From NCBI GenBank assembly GCA_029260715.1, contig JAJDCS010000010.1, forward strand, positions 62,001 to 126,000: a stretch of 64,000 nucleotides of DNA. The letters run 5' to 3'. Every line of letters starts with the position of its first letter. Position 1 is the stretch's first letter. Shown in pieces: positions 57,747 to 64,000 of the stretch. The position numbers were made by a program, and so were the translations under genes. Below the pieces are notes generated by a model, which saw only the letters and a program-made list of their open reading frames with translations, did not search any database and was not told where the DNA came from. This DNA is from Phycisphaeraceae bacterium (GTDB lineage Bacteria; Planctomycetota; Phycisphaerae; Phycisphaerales; Phycisphaeraceae).

Positions 57747-59498
57747 CTACGGCGCGTCCGGGTCGTATGGCGGGACGTCTTCGACGGCTTCAGTGAACGA
57801 TTCATACGGTTTTTCTTCATGCGGCTGCGACGGGTCGGGCTGGCTGCGCTCGGACACCGTGTGAGGTGGAGATACGGGTTTGGGTTTAGCCGGTGACGCG
57901 TCATCGCTGCTAGCTGAGGCATCATCACGTGGCGAAGCGGGCGGTTGGGCTTCGGTCTTAACCGCTTCATGGGAGTCGGCGTCGTCGTCTTCATCACCCT
58001 CCCAGGGCTCCAACGCTTGCTGCTCTAGGATTTTCTCAAACGGTGACGGCGTACCCGCTTGAGGCGGACTTTGTGGCGCATCGGCTTGAGGCGGCGGGGC
58101 GGGTGGCGAGGCAGCGGGCGCCTTAGCGACGTCAGGCGGCGGCTCAGCTGCGGTGGGCTCGCTTGACGGGGTGTCGAGTGGCTCGGCGCTAACCAATTGC
58201 TCTATGACGGAAGTATCCTCGGTATCGGCTGTGGGTGGCTGCTGGGTATGGCCCGGGGTTTGTTGCTCGGTCGGCTCCACGGGCGGGGGCGCTGGGGGCT
58301 GTGCGGCTTTGACGAGGCGGTCGACCACGTCTGCTTCTTCCGGCTGCGTTGGACGCGCCTGCGGTTGCGCTTCAGAGGCCGTTGGTGTCTTCGGTTCGGG
58401 TTGGCCAGGCGGGGGGGAGGTCGTCCGCGGCGCAACTGTCGCCGCCCCGGCTGCGGTCAGCGCGGCGATGACCGAATCGCCCTGTGAAGCGTTGGAAGGG
58501 TCGGACTTAAGGAACTGGGCGATCTGGCCGCCCGCTTTGGCGCCGCCGGTGGAAACACCCTGTGTCTGGGCCTGACGCACGATGTCCAAAAACAGCGACT
58601 CGAGCTTGCGCCGCGGCTTGTCCACGTGATCGATGTGCTTGCCGCGCGCTTCGAGCATGGCCCCCAGGTCGCGCAGGTCGTCCTCATTAAGCCCCTCGAC
58701 CTGGATGGCGGTGATGTCCTTGCGTACCAATAGCTCGTCCACCGTGCCCGTGGCGCGGACCTTGCCGCCGTACATAATCGCGACGCGCGTGCACACGTCT
58801 TCCACGTCAGCCAGCAGGTGCGAGCACAGCAATATCGTCTTGCGCCGCTGGGACAACTCCAGGATCAGGTCCTTGATCTGCCTGGCGCCGATAGGGTCCA
58901 AGCCATTGGTCGGCTCATCTAAGATAAGTAATTCCGGGTCGTTGATCAGCGCCTGCGCCAGGCCGATGCGCCGCTGCATGCCCTTGGAGTATTGCCCCAC
59001 CGGGCGGTGCTGGGCACCCTGAAGCCCGACCATATCCAACAGCATGTCGATCCTCTGAAGGCGCTGGCGTCGCGGCAGGTGAAACAGCGTGCCGTAATAG
59101 TCGAGTGTCTCCCGCGCGTTGAGAAACGGGTACAGGTACGACTCTTCGGGCAGGTACCCGATCTGCATTTTTGTTTGAACGTCCTGGGGGTGCTTGCCCA
59201 GCACAGCCACGCGCCCGGCGGTGGGGTGCAGCAGCCCGAGCATGAGCTTGATCGTCGTGGACTTGCCCGACCCGTTGGGCCCCAGCAGCCCGAACACGTC
59301 GCCCCGGCAAACGTCTAGATCGATCCCGTCAACCGCGGTGACGCGCTGACGCAGCCAGAAATCGCGGAATACCTTGGTCAGCCCGATGCACTTGATCACC
59401 GGCTCGTACCGGGCGGGGGGCGCGGCGGCGCGAGCGGCGCCTTGGGGCGGGGTCGGCTTTAAGCCGGGCGGTGTGCTGGGCGATTCGGTTGAGGCCAT
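57747..59498 (-). CDS. ABC transporter ATP-binding protein with long Pro/Ala-rich tail
   Basis: 583 residues from ATG 59498 (CGGGA six bases upstream; TTG 59504 adds two). Residues about 35-320 are a complete ATPase: Walker A GPNGSGKST at 73-81, signature YSKGMQRR at 170-177, Walker B LLILDEPTNGLD at 190-201, H-loop CSHLLADVEDVC. The remaining 250 or so residues are Pro/Ala/Ser/Glu/Gln-rich with no domain, an unusually long disordered tail. It energises the permease at 55864. It lies just after the HflK-like gene. Confidence 0.85.
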   Translation of the reverse strand: MASTESPSTPPGLKPTPPQGAARAAAPPARYEPVIKCIGLTKVFRDFWLRQRVTAVDGIDLDVCRGDVFGLLGPNGSGKSTTIKLMLGLLHPTAGRVAVLGKHPQDVQTKMQIGYLPEESYLYPFLNARETLDYYGTLFHLPRRQRLQRIDMLLDMVGLQGAQHRPVGQYSKGMQRRIGLAQALINDPELLILDEPTNGLDPIGARQIKDLILELSQRRKTILLCSHLLADVEDVCTRVAIMYGGKVRATGTVDELLVRKDITAIQVEGLNEDDLRDLGAMLEARGKHIDHVDKPRRKLESLFLDIVRQAQTQGVSTGGAKAGGQIAQFLKSDPSNASQGDSVIAALTAAGAATVAPRTTSPPPGQPEPKTPTASEAQPQARPTQPEEADVVDRLVKAAQPPAPPPVEPTEQQTPGHTQQPPTADTEDTSVIEQLVSAEPLDTPSSEPTAAEPPPDVAKAPAASPPAPPPQADAPQSPPQAGTPSPFEKILEQQALEPWEGDEDDDADSHEAVKTEAQPPASPRDDASASSDDASPAKPKPVSPPHTVSERSQPDPSQPHEEKPYESFTEAVEDVPPYDPDAP

Positions 59499-59524
59499 GG
59501 TCAATCCCGTGTGGTGGGCGGCTG

Positions 59525-60811
59525 TCAGTTGCCCCGTGGGCGGTCCTGTTCTTCGCCGGTCAGTCTTTGGCGCTCCCGCTGCTGCTGGACCTGCGGATCG
59601 CGGCTGATATCAAGGTACGTCTGCCCAGGCGGCAGGTAAATCGTTTCGATATCGCCGGTCAAGATGCGTTGCTTGGCGTCCTGCCACAGCCGGTTGACGA
59701 CGATACGCGGGTTCTTGCGGTACTCGGGCAGCAGGCTGTTGAAGTAGTCGGCCTCGCCGCGGACCTTGGCCACGACCTCGGTACGGTAGGTCATGGCCTC
59801 ATTGATCATCTCCGCCACCGCGCCGCCGATGGTGGCTTGGCCCTGCTGGGCGGGGACGGCCAGCGAGGTGAATGCCTCGTCGAGTTGTTGGCTTAGCTCC
59901 TCGGTGAGCAACACGTCGGTGCCGTGGGTGGCTAGCTCGTAGTCGTCGATCAGTGTTAACAACGGCTCGTACGCCTCCCCAGCCGTACCCACAAGCAGGC
60001 GCGCGGCGAGTTCCTGGGCTTGCTCGACGAGCTTGGCGTTGAGGCTCTCGGCGTTGAGCACCGCGCGCACAGCCGTGCGCACGGGCAGCGGGTAAGCAGG
60101 GTCACGCGCGCTCAGGTCGGTGATGCGGATGCCGGTTTGCAACGCGTCAAGCATCTGCTGGGCGTGGCGCACGGCTTGGCCGGCTTTCTGGGAACGGATC
60201 AACTGATCGGCGGTCGTGGCGGCGGTGGCGAAAACAATGCTCTGCTCGGCGATATTTCGCACCAACCCACGCGCCGAGTCGGGGTCGCCGAAACAAGCGA
60301 GGAACTTGATCGGGTCTTCGATCGCGTAGGTGACCGACCAGCGCGCGTGGACGATCTGCGCGTCGCCGGTGAGCAGGTAGCCGTCCTTTTCGGGGTTCAA
60401 CGGCCCGGCCCGGGCTTGTTGCTGCTGCTCGTTTAGCCCAGCGCCGGGGTGCGGGGTCTGATACCAGAACGCCTGGTCCAGGGTGATCTGCTGGGGCGCC
60501 GCGGGGAGGGTGACCACGCGCTCGAAGGGGTAGGGCAGCGAGAAGTAAGGCCCGCCCGCCTGGAGCGCCTGCTCGCCGGGCTCGCCCACGACCCGCCCGA
60601 ACCGCAGGCGCAGCGCCGTCTGTTGTTGGCTGACGTTGAACACGCCGCTGGCTAGATACAGGATCAGTAAAAGCACCATCGCCACCTTGAGCACCCAAAA
60701 GCTCACGCGCAGCGCATCGGCCAACGACCGCTGGGCGGGGTCCAACCCGTCGTCAAGCGCAGCGGTGCCCGCGGCGAGCGGCGAAGCGGGAGCGGTTGGG
60801 TCGCTGTCCAT
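59525..60811 (-). CDS. SPFH-domain membrane protein, HflK-like
   Basis: 428 residues. One membrane helix (FWVLKVAMVLLLILYLASGVF, about 35-56) then the SPFH domain (VSQQQTALRLRFGRVVGEPGE, GPYFSLPYPFERV, ARWSVTYAIEDPIKFL). The middle carries the long helices and QAQELAARLLVG; the C-terminal ends with IETIYLPPG and polar residues. Canonical HflK and HflC form a periplasm-facing cage on FtsH; no ftsH gene is here. GGGGAA eight bases upstream supports the ATG. It begins 5 bases after HflC. Whether it truly pairs with FtsH is unknown. Confidence 0.85.
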   Translation of the reverse strand: MDSDPTAPASPLAAGTAALDDGLDPAQRSLADALRVSFWVLKVAMVLLLILYLASGVFNVSQQQTALRLRFGRVVGEPGEQALQAGGPYFSLPYPFERVVTLPAAPQQITLDQAFWYQTPHPGAGLNEQQQQARAGPLNPEKDGYLLTGDAQIVHARWSVTYAIEDPIKFLACFGDPDSARGLVRNIAEQSIVFATAATTADQLIRSQKAGQAVRHAQQMLDALQTGIRITDLSARDPAYPLPVRTAVRAVLNAESLNAKLVEQAQELAARLLVGTAGEAYEPLLTLIDDYELATHGTDVLLTEELSQQLDEAFTSLAVPAQQGQATIGGAVAEMINEAMTYRTEVVAKVRGEADYFNSLLPEYRKNPRIVVNRLWQDAKQRILTGDIETIYLPPGQTYLDISRDPQVQQQRERQRLTGEEQDRPRGN

Positions 60812-60816
60812 GGCGG

Positions 60817-61737
60817 TTAATTCCCCGGTGTGAAATCCTGTGTGCCGTCGCCCGTCTCGCTGAAAAGCTCGGGCAGTGAGAGCTGGTTGGCGTCGAGCAC
60901 GAACGTGGTGTTGTGGGGCAGCACGGTTTCGAGTGTCTGTATCCTGCGTAGGAATATGGCCAGGGATTCGTCTTGGCGGAAGGCGGTGTAGTACTGAGCG
61001 GCTTCCTGGTCGCCTTGGGCGCGCACGGTTTGTGCGCGGCGCTGGGCGAACGCCAGGATGCGCCGCTTGGCGGAGTTGGCCTGGCTGATGATCGCGTCGG
61101 CCTGGGCCTGGCCCGATACACGCGCGTTCGACGCCATGCGCTGGCGCGCCTGACGCATGGTCTCGAACACCTGCTGCGTGTTTTCTTCCGGCAGCAAGAG
61201 CCGACGCACACCGACCAGCCTGGCTTCAATGCCGTATTCCAGCAGCTTCAAGCGGTTGCCCAAGCCCGCCAACGCCTCTTGCTCGATCGCGGGGAGCATG
61301 ACCCGGCTGGGGTCGGTGTTCACCAACTGGTCCATGCGGTACCTGCCGATCGTGCCGCTGACCTCTTCGCTTAAAAGCGGCGCGAGTTTCTCTTGAGCCG
61401 ATCGGGTGTCCTGGAGCTTAACGAAGAACGTCAGCGGGTCGCTGATCCGCCAGGCCAAATAGGTGCGGATGACCACGCTCTTGCCGTCGCTTGTGGAGGC
61501 CTGCTCGAGGCGGTGTTCGAGCAGTTGCACGCGCGTGTCGTAGCGTTGGACTTTCTGGATAGGCCAGGGCAGCTTGAAGTACAAGCCGGGCTGGCGCTTG
61601 ACCGCCTCGGTGGAGGCTTTGTCGAAGGTCGTGAGCACCGCGACCTGGTCGTACCGCACCTGGAAGGCGAACATGTACGCCAGCAGCACCGCCACGATCA
61701 CCGCGCCAACCAGCAGTGTCAATCGGTTTTTGAGCAT
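60817..61737 (-). CDS. SPFH-domain membrane protein, HflC-like
   Basis: 306 residues. An N-terminal helix (RLTLLVGAVIVAVLLAYMFAF) followed by RYDQVAVLTTFDKAS, GLYFKLPWPIQKVQRYDTRVQL and RTYLAWRISDPLTFFVKLQD, the SPFH fold, then a coiled coil with MRQARQRMASNARVSGQAQADAI, typical of HflC. GGAGG nine bases before the ATG. Its size matches E. coli HflC (about 330). It is tightly coupled to the HflK-like gene downstream. Confidence 0.88.
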   Translation of the reverse strand: MLKNRLTLLVGAVIVAVLLAYMFAFQVRYDQVAVLTTFDKASTEAVKRQPGLYFKLPWPIQKVQRYDTRVQLLEHRLEQASTSDGKSVVIRTYLAWRISDPLTFFVKLQDTRSAQEKLAPLLSEEVSGTIGRYRMDQLVNTDPSRVMLPAIEQEALAGLGNRLKLLEYGIEARLVGVRRLLLPEENTQQVFETMRQARQRMASNARVSGQAQADAIISQANSAKRRILAFAQRRAQTVRAQGDQEAAQYYTAFRQDESLAIFLRRIQTLETVLPHNTTFVLDANQLSLPELFSETGDGTQDFTPGN

Positions 61738-61811
61738 GTCAGTCGTGCCTCCGTGTGGGCTATAAGTGTATCTTGGTTCACCTTTGTAAAGCGGCCACGC
61801 CGTCTTGTCCG

Positions 61812-63905
61812 TTACGGCTCCTCTTGCAACAGCGAGTCGATGGTCGACCGCGCGTCTTTGAGGTCCACGCGGAACGTGGGCATGCGCGCCTGATCGACCG
61901 CGAGGATGATTTTGCGGGCGTCTTTCAGGCCGTTGGCCAAAACGTCCAGGTACCGCTGGGCACGGAAATATTTAGGCGCGTTGCGGTAGGCGGCGACCTC
62001 GGCGTTGAACCGCAGCGCCGCGGCCTGCTCGTTGACGGCGCGCTCCCAGCGGTCGGCGCGCGCTTCGTAAATCAGCTTCGCCGCTTCGCCACGCGCGCCG
62101 GTCAACAACTGCTCAATCTTAAGCTCCTGCTCGCGCACCCGGCGCTGGGTCGCGAGCGTTTCGAGCGGGTCTTCCGGCTGGGCTTGCTGCTGGAGTTGTT
62201 CGAGGTCGATGATGGCTTGATTGATTTCATCTGCTTTCTGGGGCGACCCCGCGACCGACGCCAGCGCCTCGATCGCCTCTTGCCGGGCCTGCTCGACCAT
62301 GCTCTGACGCTCTTGCATCGCCCCGATCTGCTCAAGAAACGCCGCGGCTACGCTTTCGTCCGGGGGCGGGTAGACGTTGTTGAGCCCGACGAAGATCACT
62401 TGCAGGCCCAGGCCGGCCGCGTCTGCGTCCGCTTGGACCTGCCGCATCAGCCGTTCGCCCGCCGACGCGCGCCCCGCGCCCAGCAGCGTGTCGATGTCCT
62501 CGGTCATGAAGTAGGCATTGACCAAGCGTTCGGTGATCGCGGTGAGCATCGCGCGGTGGTCCGTGGCGGCGGACACGTGCCGCGATAAGTCCGTCAGCCG
62601 ATACTGGACCACCACCTCAGCCCCGACAAGCGACAGCCCCGCGGCGCCGCGCGGCGCGCCTTCGCCGCCGCTCTGGAACCACTGCGCCACCAGCGGCGTA
62701 GGCGCGGTCACAAAGTATTGCTCTTGACCCGCGTGGCGTTTGGTCCACAGCGCCGCAGCCGCGGTGTCCGTGGTCTGTGACGACCCGACAACAACCTGAT
62801 GCACGCGCCCCGTCGCGTATTTGCTTGCCCTGCCGATCGGCCAGGGCAGCTTCAGGTGCAGCCCCGGCCCCATCGGCTGACCGCTTACTTGCCCGAACCG
62901 TGTGACCACCGCCTGCTCATGGGGTGACACGATCACCAGGCTCGTCAGCAAGACCATGGTCAGCAAGCCGCCCGCCACTAGCGGGGTGACCGCACGGCTA
63001 AACAACAGATAAAACCAGCTACGCGAAATCTCGAAACCGAACTGGTAGTTCAGCGCGTCGCTGATGGCGTCGGCGATCGACCCGGGGCTGGTCATCCACC
63101 CGAGCATGCGGCTATCAAACGCGGGTCGCGTTGCCTGGCCCGCTTTGCGCGGGCGGTAGACGTTCAGCACCAGCGCCAGCAGCACCTCGACGCCGACCAG
63201 TGTCATGAGCCCCGGGATGACCAGCGCCAGCCACGCCAGCACGGCCGCGTTGCCGTAATGCGTAAGCACCACGCCCACCAGCAGCATGGCCGCCGACAAG
63301 CACCCCCCGATCAGGTAGCTCGCCCCGCCACGCAATAGCGCCCACTCGGGCGTGTGGGCCATGCCCGACTCGTACCGCGCCGCGACAAACGCCACGAAGC
63401 CCGCCAACGCCATGACCACCATCAGCACGGTGGTGTTCACCGGCTGGCGCACAGCCCCGTGAATCAGGCTGCCATCGACAAATGCCCTGTAATGGTCAAG
63501 CGATAACGCCAACCCAACAGCCAACAGGTACGCCAGCGTGATCAGGCTCACCACCGGCAAGCCCCAGCGGTAGAGTTGATTGAGCCGTCGTTTTGCTAGG
63601 TGAAGGTCATCGCCGTGGCTGTCGAACAAAGCGGTGGATTGCGCGTCGGGCTGCGTGAGCCGCTCGGTTTCCAGCGCCTCGATGCGTTCGAGTTGGTGCT
63701 GGTAATACACCAACGCCAGCACGCACCAGATGGGCAAGCCCCCGAACAGGTGCCACGCCCCGGCGTAAATGGCGGGGCTATCGGCGTACAGCCCGGCAAG
63801 CGTGAGCGTCAGCGCCAACAGAAGCTGAACCGCCAAGCCTAACAGGGCGGCGTGAGCGGCGCGGCGGTAGGTTTGATGGTCTTGAGCCATAGGGCTATCC
63901 GGCAT
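61812..63905 (-). CDS. Polytopic SPFH-domain protein (seven helices plus SPFH)
   Basis: 697 residues, much longer than HflK or HflC. Residues about 17-250 hold six membrane helices in three pairs; a seventh helix at about 305-326 leads into the SPFH domain (SPHEQAVVTRFGQVSGQPMGP, GLHLKLPWPIG, VVVQYRLTDL), and a coiled coil with Gln/Ala/Glu repeats follows (about 540-650). HflK-like residues are clear, but the extra helices are unusual. It is the first gene of the six-gene block. Start ATG 63905 or 63890; neither has a good ribosome-binding site. The 95 bases upstream to the window end hold no gene. Confidence 0.8.
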   Translation of the reverse strand: MPDSPMAQDHQTYRRAAHAALLGLAVQLLLALTLTLAGLYADSPAIYAGAWHLFGGLPIWCVLALVYYQHQLERIEALETERLTQPDAQSTALFDSHGDDLHLAKRRLNQLYRWGLPVVSLITLAYLLAVGLALSLDHYRAFVDGSLIHGAVRQPVNTTVLMVVMALAGFVAFVAARYESGMAHTPEWALLRGGASYLIGGCLSAAMLLVGVVLTHYGNAAVLAWLALVIPGLMTLVGVEVLLALVLNVYRPRKAGQATRPAFDSRMLGWMTSPGSIADAISDALNYQFGFEISRSWFYLLFSRAVTPLVAGGLLTMVLLTSLVIVSPHEQAVVTRFGQVSGQPMGPGLHLKLPWPIGRASKYATGRVHQVVVGSSQTTDTAAAALWTKRHAGQEQYFVTAPTPLVAQWFQSGGEGAPRGAAGLSLVGAEVVVQYRLTDLSRHVSAATDHRAMLTAITERLVNAYFMTEDIDTLLGAGRASAGERLMRQVQADADAAGLGLQVIFVGLNNVYPPPDESVAAAFLEQIGAMQERQSMVEQARQEAIEALASVAGSPQKADEINQAIIDLEQLQQQAQPEDPLETLATQRRVREQELKIEQLLTGARGEAAKLIYEARADRWERAVNEQAAALRFNAEVAAYRNAPKYFRAQRYLDVLANGLKDARKIILAVDQARMPTFRVDLKDARSTIDSLLQEEP

Positions 63906-64000
63906 GCGCTAGCGTGTGTATACCGCCATTCCGACCGACGATACAGCCCACGCTACCCTCGAATCGTTGCTTCCATGCGATCATAGCGCTACCAGGTTAA

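Overview
The window is 64 kb of GC-rich chromosome, roughly 60% or more by eye, in which almost every base lies in a gene. The gene set points to a didermic, aerobic, probably marine bacterium of the Planctomycetota, most likely Phycisphaerae-like. The reasons are frequent TTG/GTG starts, PilZ and SCO/DUF420 proteins, a full Na+/H+ antiporter, a lipid A deacylase homologue, and a tandem set of SPFH (prohibitin-like) genes with an ABC transporter. This placement is inference from gene content; there is no rRNA, tRNA, CRISPR array or recognisable insertion sequence to anchor it.

Layout. 1-965: an AT-richer partial gene on the minus strand with a HEPN-type R-x4-H motif, the only stretch whose composition looks foreign. 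1.2-7.9 kb: aconitase (acnA), miaA, topA. 7.9-13 kb: a glycan locus with two GT-B glycosyltransferases, a secreted hyaluronidase-like protein and an O-antigen ligase/polymerase. 13-16.2 kb: an alpha/beta hydrolase and three exported proteins of uncertain function. 16.2-20.7 kb: a minus-strand block of kinase-like protein, yicC, secG, tpiA and hemC. 20.8-26.2 kb: plus-strand genes for an NDUFA9-like dehydrogenase, a dicarboxylate/cation symporter, a nitrilase-GNAT pair, a CDGSH iron-sulfur protein and agmatine deiminase. 26.2-32.6 kb: a seven-gene Mrp antiporter operon (A to G on the minus strand) with overlapping start and stop codons. 32.9-37 kb: HIT protein, PilZ protein, cobA-hemD fusion, a lipoprotein, clpP. 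37.1-41.2 kb: ABC-2 permease, SCO, DUF420 and two membrane-anchored repeat proteins. 41.2-48.5 kb: smc, a lipoprotein with a FlgI-like domain, hpt and a PH-domain membrane protein. 48.5-52.6 kb: hisD, dprA, a TPR lipoprotein and a 23-residue-repeat protein. 52.8-63.9 kb: an envelope locus on one strand with three SPFH proteins, an ABC ATPase, a very large permease, a 647-residue anchored protein and an LpxR-like protein.

How the genes fit together. Tetrapyrrole synthesis is split between hemC and cobA-hemD. The SCO, DUF420 and Cys-Pro-Met-Cys membrane proteins are the kind of accessory factors found with haem-copper oxidases, although no oxidase gene is present. Envelope biology dominates: glycan synthesis, SecG, lipoproteins, LpxR, Mrp and the SPFH-ABC locus. 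The SPFH-ABC locus is the best candidate here for a poorly described system. A dispersed palindromic intergenic repeat (four copies, one inverted) is the clearest structure that the genes do not explain.
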